Part shown: piece after piece, positions 31,600-39,159 of the stretch | How the letters are laid out: every line of letters begins with the position of its first letter | Numbering within the stretch: position 1 is the stretch's first letter | From: VXOI01 sp965197575 | GTDB lineage: Bacteria; Chloroflexota; Dehalococcoidia; Lucifugimonadales; UBA3495 | Direction of reading: 5' to 3' | Assembly (NCBI GenBank): GCA_965197575.1 | Contig: OZ240214.1 | Location: 124,001-188,000, forward strand | DNA: 64,000 nucleotides | Position numbers and translations under genes: made by a program | Notes under the pieces: model-generated | What the model saw: the letters and a program-made list of their open reading frames with translations, nothing else | The model's database searches: none | What the model was told of the DNA's origin: nothing

Positions 31600-33102
31600 G
31601 TGGATTTTCGGCTGAAGGACCAGTTGCGGGCCAGGCCCGAGCCGGGCGCTGCGCCGCTTCTGTATCCGGCGCACTTCAGTCAAGACGGCCCGGAATGGCC
31701 CAAGTCGACGAGGAAACCGAATGCGATTCGCGTGACGGACCAAACTCGCAAATGGTTATGGCCGAATGAGGGCCACTTCGTTGTTACAAAGCGCTTTACA
31801 TCAAAAGAAGAACGCCGCCGTATCGTGGCGTCGGTCTGCCCGTCTGACATTCCGGGGGAATTGATCGGATTTGAAAACCATCTGAACGTATACCATATCC
31901 ATAAAAAGGGGCTTCCCCAGCCGCTGGCCGCCGGACTGACCGCTTACCTGAACAGCAGTATAGTTGACCGCTATTTCCGGCAGTTCAGCGGCCATACCCA
32001 AGTAAACGCCGCCGACTTGCGCTCGCTGCGTTATCCGGCGCGCGCCGAATTGGAGCGCATCGGAAGTCGGGTCGGTCGCGCTACGTTTTCGCAGGAGAGA
32101 ATCGACGCTATCGTGGACGGAGAGTTGTCATACGCAATGGAAGACGATTCCTTGGCATTAGCGCAACAGAAAATTAACGACGCCCTGGAGATTCTACGGA
32201 CAATAGAAATGCCCAGAGGTCAACTCAATGAACGATCTGCGCTTACATTGCTGGCTCTTCTCGATTTGAAACCTGCCGGAAACTGGAATGAACTGAGGAG
32301 ACCGTTAATGGGCATCACTCCGATTACGGAGTTTGCCCGTCAGCAATACGGACGCGAGTACGCCCCAAATACACGCGAGACATTCCGTCGGCAGACAATG
32401 CACCAATTCGTAGAAGCAGGCATCGCCTTGTACAACCCGGACGACCCCAACCGGCCAGTAAACAGTCCCTTGGCGCGCTACCAGGTAAGCGATGAGACCT
32501 TTCGGATGATCCAAGCATACGGGTCCGATCGCTGGCAGCGAGCAATTGCGGACTATCTAGAACAAATAGGGTCACTCGCGGCCAAATGGGAAATGCAACG
32601 CGATATGCAAATGATTCCGGTAAACCTGGATGAACATACTCAAATAATGCTCAGTCCGGGGGCGCACAGTGAGCTAATTGAGCAGATCATCAGCCAATTT
32701 GCCCCTCGCTTTGCCCCGGGAGCCACGGTTATTTATGTGGGTGATACCGGCGATAAAGCGGGTTATTTCCAAGAGCATCATCTTGCCGATCTCGGCATAA
32801 CTGTAGACCTTCACGGCAAAATGCCGACCGTAATACTCTATCATGCAACCAATAATTGGTTACTACTTGTAGAATCTGTCACCAGCCACGGGCCGGTTGA
32901 CGCCAAAAGGCATAATGAGCTCGCGGAATTGTTTAGCGATGCTAGAGCCTCCCTTGTATATGTTACGGCGTTTCCCGACCGAACCGTGATGGCCCGCTAT
33001 CTGAGAGCAATTTCCTGGGAAACAGAAGTCTGGTGCGCGGATGCACCGACTCACCTGATTCACTTCGACGGAGAACGGTTTTTGGGACCTTATCAGGGAT
33101 GA
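31600..33102 (+). CDS. Methyltransferase recognition domain fused to BsuBI/PstI-type restriction endonuclease
   Basis: A 500-residue frame with two parts. Residues 1-178 (DFRLKDQLRARPEPGAAPLLYPAHF to ERIDAIVDGELSY) are the missing target-recognition end of the upstream methyltransferase. Residues 180-500 are a full BsuBI/PstI enzyme: ALEILRTIEMPRGQLNERSAL, GITPITEFARQQYGREYAPNTRETFRRQTMHQFVEAG, the strand GDTGDKAGYF, the catalytic-type LHGKMPTVILYHATNNWLLLVESVTSHGPVDAKRHNEL and VTAFPDRTVMARYLRAISWETEVW. In relatives the nuclease is a separate gene; here it joins in frame at about the ATG at 32137, which may serve as its own start. Start GTG 31600 has no good Shine-Dalgarno. Confidence 0.8.
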   Translation: MDFRLKDQLRARPEPGAAPLLYPAHFSQDGPEWPKSTRKPNAIRVTDQTRKWLWPNEGHFVVTKRFTSKEERRRIVASVCPSDIPGELIGFENHLNVYHIHKKGLPQPLAAGLTAYLNSSIVDRYFRQFSGHTQVNAADLRSLRYPARAELERIGSRVGRATFSQERIDAIVDGELSYAMEDDSLALAQQKINDALEILRTIEMPRGQLNERSALTLLALLDLKPAGNWNELRRPLMGITPITEFARQQYGREYAPNTRETFRRQTMHQFVEAGIALYNPDDPNRPVNSPLARYQVSDETFRMIQAYGSDRWQRAIADYLEQIGSLAAKWEMQRDMQMIPVNLDEHTQIMLSPGAHSELIEQIISQFAPRFAPGATVIYVGDTGDKAGYFQEHHLADLGITVDLHGKMPTVILYHATNNWLLLVESVTSHGPVDAKRHNELAELFSDARASLVYVTAFPDRTVMARYLRAISWETEVWCADAPTHLIHFDGERFLGPYQG

Positions 33103-34544
33103 ATACATTCCTCATAGTTGTGTTCGACGGGTTGCAACCGGCGCAAGTTACGCCGGAGTTGATGCCTAACCTCAGTCGATTGGGTGCGGAGGGCGTGGCC
33201 TTCGGCAATCATCACGCCGCCTTTCCCACCGTTACCCGCGCCAACGTCGCCACCATTGTCACCGGGCATCACCCCGGAAGCCACGGGCTGACCGGCAATA
33301 TGCTGGTCATACCCGAGTTCGACCCATACCGCGCCATCGGCGCATTGGAACCTGTCCTATCGGAAGTCGCCGCCAAGACTCCGGTGTTGCTGCGGCCCAC
33401 GTTGGGCGACATCCTGCACCAGCATGGCAGGGAGTTCGTCGCCGTCGGCACGGGTACCTCGGGCAACGCCTACCTGCAAAATCCGAACGCCGAGACTCAC
33501 GGCGGCGCGACCATTCACCCCGACTTCTGCCTGCCCCGCCCGCTCCACGACGAGATCGCCGCGAAGTTCGGTCCTTGGCCCGACCGCACCAGGCCCAGCT
33601 CCGAAAAGTTGGCCCGTGCCGTGGACATAGTTACCCAATACGTCCTGCCCGAACGCCGGCCCGCCGTCTCCCTCCTCTGGTTCTCCGAGCCCGATACCTC
33701 TCAACACGCCCACGGGGTCGGTTCGGAGGCCGCCGTCCGCGCCATCCGGGAAGCCGACCGCCAGTTCGCCAAGCTGCTCGGCTGGATGGACGAGCAGGGC
33801 CTGTCCTCCGACACCAACATTCTGGTGACCTCCGACCACGGCTACTCGACCATATTCGAGGTCATCGAAGTCGAGGCGCTGTTGCGTGAAGCGGGGTTTC
33901 CGCCGGGGGGCGAGCCTGGCGGAGTAACCGTCGCGCCCAACGGGGGATCGGTGCTGTTCTACACCCCGGACGCTCCCGGCACGGACGCCCGCGGCGGCTC
34001 GACGGCCGACCGGCTGGCGGAGTGGCTGACCGCCCAGCCGTGGTGCGGGGCGCTGGTGGCGTCCGACGCCGCAGGCCCGGTGCCGGGAACCCTGCCCGCG
34101 AGCCTCATCGGACTGGAAGGCCCACGTTCTCCGGCCATAACCATGTCCTTCCGCTGGGACTCGACCGCCAATGAGGCCGGACTCCTCGGCCACGCCTACT
34201 CCACCAACCTCGGCCCAGGACTCGGACAGCACGGTTCCATGAGCCGCCACGAGACTAGAAACGTGCTGTTCGCCAAAGGCCCGGACTTCAAGCAGGCAGC
34301 AACGGTCGCCAGCGCCACCGGCAACGTGGACATCGCTCCCACCATCCTTCGCCTGTTGGGCCTTCCTGGGGGAGAGACGATGAACGGCAGGGTCCTCCAC
34401 GAGGCCCTCCGCAACGGCCCGGACGCCGTCCCCTGGCGCAGCGAGACCCACGAAGCATCTCGAGACGGCTATCGCCAGCAGATCACAGTGTCGCGGATCG
34501 ATGGGACAATATACTTGGACCAGGGGGCGGTCTGGTATCATTAG
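33099..34544 (+). CDS. Alkaline-phosphatase-superfamily phosphodiesterase/nucleotide pyrophosphatase
   Basis: A 481-residue enzyme of the type I phosphodiesterase group. Seen: FLIVVFDGLQPAQVTPELMPNLSRLGAEGV (first metal aspartate), HHAAFPTVTRANVATIVTGHHPGSHG, where the threonine of FPTVTR is the nucleophile, SEPDTSQHAHG (second metal Asp/His), TSDHGYST (Asp-His pair) and a last histidine in GLLGHAYSTNLGPGLGQHG. The set is complete for two zinc ions. Its ATG overlaps the nuclease stop (ATGA) although the GC content returns to the chromosomal level, so the overlap may be the edge of the inserted island. Confidence 0.82.
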   Translation: MNTFLIVVFDGLQPAQVTPELMPNLSRLGAEGVAFGNHHAAFPTVTRANVATIVTGHHPGSHGLTGNMLVIPEFDPYRAIGALEPVLSEVAAKTPVLLRPTLGDILHQHGREFVAVGTGTSGNAYLQNPNAETHGGATIHPDFCLPRPLHDEIAAKFGPWPDRTRPSSEKLARAVDIVTQYVLPERRPAVSLLWFSEPDTSQHAHGVGSEAAVRAIREADRQFAKLLGWMDEQGLSSDTNILVTSDHGYSTIFEVIEVEALLREAGFPPGGEPGGVTVAPNGGSVLFYTPDAPGTDARGGSTADRLAEWLTAQPWCGALVASDAAGPVPGTLPASLIGLEGPRSPAITMSFRWDSTANEAGLLGHAYSTNLGPGLGQHGSMSRHETRNVLFAKGPDFKQAATVASATGNVDIAPTILRLLGLPGGETMNGRVLHEALRNGPDAVPWRSETHEASRDGYRQQITVSRIDGTIYLDQGAVWYH

Positions 34545-34581
34545 CTAGGTCACGATCAGCCCCGCATAGACAGGCGGTACA

Positions 34582-34833
34582 ATGTACAAGAGCGTTGAAG
34601 GGGTCCTGCGCAACGGAAGAGTCGAGTTTGATGAACCCGTGTCGAAGATTAAGGACGGGACACGCCTAATCGTTACATTCTTGGAGCCAGCGTACTTGGA
34701 CCTCGAGGAGCGCGGTATTAGCCGCGAACAGGCAGCCCGCCTCAGAGCCCAATTGAGCTCTTTTGCCGAAGAGTGGGAAAGTCCTGAAATGAACGCATAC
34801 GACGACTATGACAGCGCCAAGCGCAAGCTATAG
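34582..34833 (+). CDS. Putative antitoxin of a PemK/MazF module
   Basis: An 83-residue acidic protein directly before a MazF-like gene, overlapping it by 26 bases. The first 30 residues look like a small barrel (VEGVLRNGRVEFDEPVSKIKDGTRLIVTFLE, as in DUF104-like or VapB-related antitoxins), and the C-terminal half is a charged helix (ISREQAARLRAQLSSFAEEW) ending PEMNAYDDYDSAKRKL, a tail often seen in antitoxins of this pairing. It would bind and neutralise the toxin and repress the operon. Confidence 0.7.
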   Translation: MYKSVEGVLRNGRVEFDEPVSKIKDGTRLIVTFLEPAYLDLEERGISREQAARLRAQLSSFAEEWESPEMNAYDDYDSAKRKL

Positions 34834-35167
34834 GCGCGGCGATGTAGTGATTGCGCTTTTCCCCAATTCCTCTCAGTTGGACGTTCGCCGCAGACCCGCT
34901 TTGGTCGTGCAGGCGGACCATCTTGATACCGGGCTGCCACAGTTAGTGCTGGCAATGATTACCAGCCGGATGTTCCGCAGCAATCATCCGAGTCGGATAG
35001 AGATAATGCTCGACAGCGTTGCAGGAACAGGTTCCGGTCTGTTGTCGGATTCAGTAGTTATGACAGATAACCTGGCTACGGTACTCGAATCGGCTATCAT
35101 CCAGTCGATTGGCTCCTTGCCAATGTCGGGTGTAGACGGGGCGTTAAGACACACTCTTGATATATAG
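34808..35167 (+). CDS. PemK/MazF-family endoribonuclease toxin
   Basis: A 119-residue MazF/PemK-like protein. Seen: YRRGDVVIALFPNSSQLDVRRRPALVVQADHLDTG, the family's N-terminal barrel with the catalytic Arg of RRRPALVV, and DSVAGTGSGLLSDSVVMTDNLATVLESAIIQSIGSLP with the conserved S-x-v-x-D/N that lines the site. Typical MazF enzymes cut single-stranded RNA at short motifs. The gene starts inside the antitoxin gene and the pair forms one unit with no promoter between. Confidence 0.8.
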   Translation: MTAPSASYRRGDVVIALFPNSSQLDVRRRPALVVQADHLDTGLPQLVLAMITSRMFRSNHPSRIEIMLDSVAGTGSGLLSDSVVMTDNLATVLESAIIQSIGSLPMSGVDGALRHTLDI

Positions 35168-35271
35168 GCGCCCGGGGATGGCCCACGGCCGGGTGGAGTA
35201 GCATGTCGTTGACTCTGTACTCCACTCACGGAAATAATAGCGCGTTCATTCTGGAAGTAAGGAGCAACCAA

Positions 35272-36549
35272 ATGACAACCACCACCCGCAGGCGCCAGCT
35301 TGGCCGCCAGGTCGCCATCGTGGGGGCTGGGTTGTCCCAATTCGGGGCGTTCCCGGAGAAGGACAGCCGCGACCTCTTCGTGGAAGCCTTCCAGGACATG
35401 ATGGAGACGATGGACCAGCGCATCGACATCGAGGACATCGAGTGCGCTTACGTCGGCAACTACTCCTCGGACCTGTTCGAGACTCAGGGCCACACCGCCC
35501 CCATCGTGGCCGACTGGCTGGGCATGACCCCCATCCCCATCACCCGCATCGAAAACGCCTGCGCCAGCAGCGGCAGTGCCCTCCGCGAAGGCGTGATGGC
35601 CATCGCCAGCGGAATGTACGACGTGGTGCTGGTGGGCGGCATGGAGAAAATGACCAACCTGCCCACCGAAGGCGTCACCGACGTGCTGGCGTCAGCGGCC
35701 GACGGGCTGTACGAGGTGCCGGCCGGACTCACCTTCCCCGGCATATTCGGGGCCATCGCCAAGGCCCACATGGACCGCTACGAGACTAACCTCGACCACC
35801 TGCTCAAGGTGGGCATCAAGAACCACAACAACGGCGCGCTGAACCCCAAGGCCCAGTTCAACGTGACCATCAACGACCTGATGGAGCGGCGCAAGGCCCG
35901 CGCCGAGCAGCGCGGCCAGCCCGTCCCCGACTGGCAGTCGGAGTTGGACTTCCTGAAAGACGAACAGGCCAACCCCTGGATCGCTTGGCCGCTACGGCTC
36001 TACGACTGCGCCCCCATCACCGACGGGGCCTCCTGCGTCTTGCTGGTGTCGGCGGACATCGCCCACAACTTCACCGACCGCCCCGTGTCCCTGGCCGGCA
36101 TCGGCCAAGCCTCGGGCAAGCCCCTGCACGACGCCGAGGAACTGACCTCTCTCTCGGCGGCCAAAGAGGCTTCACGCCAAGCCTACGAAATGGCCGGAAT
36201 CACCGCCAATGACGTTGATCTGGCCGAGGTCCACGACTGCTTCACCATCGCCGAGATCGTAGCCAGCGAGGACCTGAGCTTTTTCTCCCCCGGCGAAGGG
36301 GCGCGGGCCGTGGACGAAGGCCGCACGGCGCTGAACGGCGACCGTCCCATCAACACCTCCGGCGGGCTGAAGGCCAAGGGCCATCCGGTGGGAGCGTCGG
36401 GCATCGGCCAGGTGGTGGAGATCTACCACCAGCTCCGGGGGGAAGCCGGGGAGCGCCAGGTCAAGAAAGCGAAGGTCGAGGTGGGCCTGACCCACAATGT
36501 CGGCGGCACTGGCGGCACCTGTGTCGTAAACGTGCTGCGGCGAGAGTAG
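35272..36549 (+). CDS. SCP2-type thiolase (acetyl-CoA acetyltransferase family)
   Basis: A 425-residue thiolase of the SCP2-like branch. Seen: the acyl-accepting cysteine Cys97 in ENACASSGSAL, VGGMEKMTN, the EVHDCFTIAE histidine, GGLKAKGHPVGASG with the catalytic histidine, and GLTHNVGGTGGTCVV at the end, where the second catalytic cysteine of classical thiolases is replaced as in SCP2 thiolases. Start is the ATG at 35272 after AAGGAG; an earlier in-frame start gives an atypical lead. The next gene encodes its usual Zn-ribbon/OB-fold partner, 11 bases downstream. Confidence 0.88.
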   Translation: MTTTTRRRQLGRQVAIVGAGLSQFGAFPEKDSRDLFVEAFQDMMETMDQRIDIEDIECAYVGNYSSDLFETQGHTAPIVADWLGMTPIPITRIENACASSGSALREGVMAIASGMYDVVLVGGMEKMTNLPTEGVTDVLASAADGLYEVPAGLTFPGIFGAIAKAHMDRYETNLDHLLKVGIKNHNNGALNPKAQFNVTINDLMERRKARAEQRGQPVPDWQSELDFLKDEQANPWIAWPLRLYDCAPITDGASCVLLVSADIAHNFTDRPVSLAGIGQASGKPLHDAEELTSLSAAKEASRQAYEMAGITANDVDLAEVHDCFTIAEIVASEDLSFFSPGEGARAVDEGRTALNGDRPINTSGGLKAKGHPVGASGIGQVVEIYHQLRGEAGERQVKKAKVEVGLTHNVGGTGGTCVVNVLRRE

Positions 36550-36560
36550 AGGGCACTGTC

Positions 36561-36968
36561 ATGGCCAGCGAATTCAACGCCGCCAACTTCTACAAGAAGC
36601 TGCGGGAAGACGGCCAACTGACGGGCGTTTGCTGCACCAGCTGCGGCCACCTGTCCCCGGAGGCCCGGCCGATGTGCGCCTCCTGCCATAGCTTCCAAGT
36701 CGAATGGCACCCGTTCAGCGGACGCGCCACGCTCGCCACCTTTACCTGCATCTCCGTAGTCCCCGACTACTGGGGCCAAAAAGGCTACGGCCGCAACAAC
36801 CCCTATTGCACCGGCATCGTAACGCTGGAGGAAGGCCCCCGCATCAGCGCCCGCATCACCGGCGTCGACGGCAACAACCCGCAAAACATCCAGGCCGGCA
36901 TGGCCCTAACGTTGGACCTGGAAGACCTGGACCCGGACCGCCCGTCGCTGGCGTTCCGGCCAGCATAG
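36561..36968 (+). CDS. Zn-ribbon/OB-fold (DUF35) thiolase partner protein
   Basis: A 135-residue protein with an N-terminal zinc ribbon, CCTSCGHL and CASCHSF (two CxxC pairs), and an OB fold beyond (GRATLATFTCISVVPDYW ... TGIVTLEEGPRISARITG ... GMALTLDLEDLD). DUF35 proteins bind acyl-CoA chemistry complexes: in archaea they bridge thiolase and HMG-CoA synthase, in actinobacteria they accompany sterol-side-chain thiolases. Adjacent location and GAGGG upstream indicate co-expression with the thiolase, so the pair probably acts on a CoA thioester. Confidence 0.85.
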   Translation: MASEFNAANFYKKLREDGQLTGVCCTSCGHLSPEARPMCASCHSFQVEWHPFSGRATLATFTCISVVPDYWGQKGYGRNNPYCTGIVTLEEGPRISARITGVDGNNPQNIQAGMALTLDLEDLDPDRPSLAFRPA

Positions 36969-37058
36969 GGGAGCGGCGCAGGTTATGTCACCAGCAAGTC
37001 GGACGCGATTCGGTTGGTCTTAGAAATGACCGTTAGAGAAGGAGCGTTGTAGCTTCCT

Positions 37059-37805
37059 ATGACTCTCCTCACTAACAGAGAGGATCCTGGGAAAGAACCC
37101 GAAGGCTTGCCTCCGGGAAAGCAAAAGCGTGCGGTAAGTAATGGAGAGCCTTCAACCGACCTCGTTTTGAGCGCTTATGAAGGTTCAAACGAATCGCTTT
37201 TCCCCAAGATTCTGGCCCTCTATGTATCTCCGGGCAGCACTATTGCCGATATTACCTATGGCAAGGGCGTGTTTTGGAGGAAAATACCTGCGGATCGTTA
37301 CCGCCTTCTTGCCACCGATTTAACCAATGAAATAGATTGTCGCAACCTTCCCTACAAAAACGGTGAGATTGATTGCGTTGTGTTCGATCCCCCATATATG
37401 CACTCACCAGGAGGAACGGCGTATGAGGGTCATGAACCGTTCGAGAAATACTACAAGAACAATGCAACTGGTAACCGTACAACTTCCAAATACCATGAAG
37501 CCGTATTAGAACTCTACGCTGACACTGGCAAAGAAGTCTTCAGAGTGCTCCGAGACCGAGGCATTTTCATCGTGAAATGCCAGGACGAGGTCTGTTCTAA
37601 CCGGCAACGATTCACCCATATCGAAGTGATGCAATCATACGAATCCATGGGGTTCGTATCAGAGGACTTGTTTGTCTTGGTGCGGCGCAATCGCCCTGGC
37701 GTAAGCAGGGTAGTAAAGCAAGTTCACGCTAGGAAAAACCACTCCTATTTTCTGGTTTTCTGGAAGCAGGGCGAGAAAGGGGGGCTATGGACTCCTCCCG
37801 ATTAA
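37059..37805 (+). CDS. Small DNA methyltransferase (N4/N6 amino type) of second R-M-like pair
   Basis: A 248-residue methyltransferase. Seen: a motif I region ADITYGKGVFWRKI (about 66-79, SAM binding), the acidic DLTNEIDCRNLPY, motif IV as FDPPY (about 109-113), and the helical VLELYADTGKEVFRVLRDRGIFIVKCQD with a D-x-x-x-R-x-G motif. Motif I precedes IV with only a short gap and I see no separate recognition domain, so it is a compact gamma-like amino-methyltransferase. An AAGGAG element lies upstream. The next gene, overlapping by 19 bases, codes for a nuclease-fold protein. Confidence 0.78.
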   Translation: MTLLTNREDPGKEPEGLPPGKQKRAVSNGEPSTDLVLSAYEGSNESLFPKILALYVSPGSTIADITYGKGVFWRKIPADRYRLLATDLTNEIDCRNLPYKNGEIDCVVFDPPYMHSPGGTAYEGHEPFEKYYKNNATGNRTTSKYHEAVLELYADTGKEVFRVLRDRGIFIVKCQDEVCSNRQRFTHIEVMQSYESMGFVSEDLFVLVRRNRPGVSRVVKQVHARKNHSYFLVFWKQGEKGGLWTPPD

Positions 37806-38257
37806 GCCCGTTGCAACTAATGCTTGAAGTAATTCACCAGCACACACCGCAAACGATTTGGACTGGCGCCCCGCTAGAGGCCTTTCGCCGTGTCGCCAAT
37901 ACAAACCGGGGCGACATCGGAGAGGAATTTATACGGCGTTTTCTCTCGCTGCATGAGATCGCAGTTAGCGAACGTAGCTCGCGTGTCAGTCGCTCAGACA
38001 TGCAAATAGAGGGCAGAAACTTCGAAGTCAAAACGGCATCTGAAGATAGCAACGGAGGGTTCCAGTTCAACCACATTAGGCTTGACCGAAGGTATGATTA
38101 CTTGCTTTGCCTGGCAGTTAGGCCAGCCAGCATCATGTTCAACGCCTGGGGTAAAGGCGAATTGTCGGAGGGAAGGGCTGGAACGCTGGTTCGTATGGCC
38201 GAGGGGCAGAGCGTCACCTTCAAGTTGAAAACGCCCAGACAGCATGCTCTCTATTGA
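37787..38257 (+). CDS. PD-(D/E)XK restriction endonuclease-like protein
   Basis: A 156-residue protein with a nuclease core: GDIGEEFIRRFLS (first helix with Glu), then D71 in SRVSRSDMQIEG, and E80/K82 in RNFEVKTAS, a complete D-Xn-E-x-K site. It continues FQFNHIRLDRRYDYLLCLAVRP, a strand-helix often seen in type II restriction enzymes. Next to a methyltransferase it is very likely the cutting partner of a small type II system. Too short for a sequence-specific domain beyond the core, so its target sequence cannot be read. An intrinsic terminator follows. Confidence 0.72.
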   Translation: MDSSRLSPLQLMLEVIHQHTPQTIWTGAPLEAFRRVANTNRGDIGEEFIRRFLSLHEIAVSERSSRVSRSDMQIEGRNFEVKTASEDSNGGFQFNHIRLDRRYDYLLCLAVRPASIMFNAWGKGELSEGRAGTLVRMAEGQSVTFKLKTPRQHALY

Positions 38258-38319
38258 GGAATTGCCGGCCTGGGTCCGCATGAACCTCTAATAAACAGTC
38301 CCGCTTTCCGCACGAACAG

Positions 38320-38350
38320 ACGCCCGGCCGCATTGGCCGGGCGTTCCTTC
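38320..38350. terminator. Intrinsic, bidirectional terminator after the second R-M pair
   Basis: ACGCCCGGCC (38320-38329) pairs with GGCCGGGCGT (38335-38344) around GCATT, followed by TCCTTCTTT. It ends the R-M pair and, read in reverse, may serve the converging VOC gene. Confidence 0.75.
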
Positions 38351-38378
38351 TTTCGCCGGGGATGCTCCGCTTGGCGGC

Positions 38379-38804
38379 CTAGTCGAGGCCGCGGGTGCCG
38401 ATCCAGCCCACCTGGGAGACGTCAATCATCTCGCCGTTGGGCCCGGTGTATTTGGTCTCGACGTTCTGGTGCCGGGGGCCGGTGTTCCCGGCGTGGAGGG
38501 CCTTGTTGACCTCGTCCATGGGGGCGGAGTTGGCATCGGACAGCCGCTGCTCGATCTCTTCCAGGCTCTCGACCTCGAACCCGATGTGGTGGATGCCCTC
38601 CCAGTCCTTGCCGCGCTCGCCGGCCACGGCGTCGGTCTGGAAGTCCAGGATGGCCATATTGACGTTGCCGTCGCTGAGCATGAAGCCCTTGGCGTTCTCG
38701 CCGTCGAGTTGAGCGACCTCGCGCAGGCCGAATACCTCGGAGTAGAACTTGGCCGTCTTGGCGGCGTCGTTGGTGGCGATGGCGATGTGCTTAATCTGGG
38801 GCAT
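38379..38804 (-). CDS. VOC family protein (glyoxalase-like)
   Basis: A 141-residue vicinal-oxygen-chelate protein. Seen: MPQIKHIAIATNDAAKTAKFYSEVFGLREVAQ as the first module, FMLSDGNVNMAILDFQTD, the WEGIHHIGFEVESLEEIEQRL second half with a metal histidine, and a closing EMIDVS glutamate. I start it at the ATG at 38804 where the family motif begins; an earlier frame start at 38975 adds 57 residues of poor quality. It recalls methylmalonyl-CoA epimerase or extradiol dioxygenase relatives, but the reaction is not fixed. It converges on the R-M terminator. Confidence 0.78.
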   Translation of the reverse strand: MPQIKHIAIATNDAAKTAKFYSEVFGLREVAQLDGENAKGFMLSDGNVNMAILDFQTDAVAGERGKDWEGIHHIGFEVESLEEIEQRLSDANSAPMDEVNKALHAGNTGPRHQNVETKYTGPNGEMIDVSQVGWIGTRGLD

Positions 38805-39159
38805 TTCGCAACCTCTCGTATAGAAATCTGGCCCTTTTCGGTGCCCAAAAGATACCACGTTTGGCTGCCTGCCGCCACCGCCCGTCCCCGGTGTCGAGGC
38901 TATCGCATATGGATAACCCTTCTTCTCGAACATGGAAGTATAGGATAGACAGGATTCAATTCGAGGCATCGCCATTGGATTTTCGCCAGGGCCTCGTCGT
39001 TTCGAGTGCGGGCAAGAATTACATCCGGCGCATCCATGTCCGAGGAGGGTTCAGCCCCGTGTTAGAATGGTTGTGACCGCCTCACTTGACGCCCCCTAAA
39101 GGCGATGGCGGGGCACGGGCCTCCCGCAGACTGCGGGAATATTCGCGGAGGAATGACTT
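38805..39159. other. Intergenic region with repeat fragment
   Basis: The 355-base gap between divergent VOC and LLM genes shows no convincing coding frame. Bases 38931-38956 (CATGGAAGTATAGGATAGAC and following AGGATT) resemble the family C repeat. A TAGAAT at 39063-39068 without a -35 may serve the LLM gene. Confidence 0.4.
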
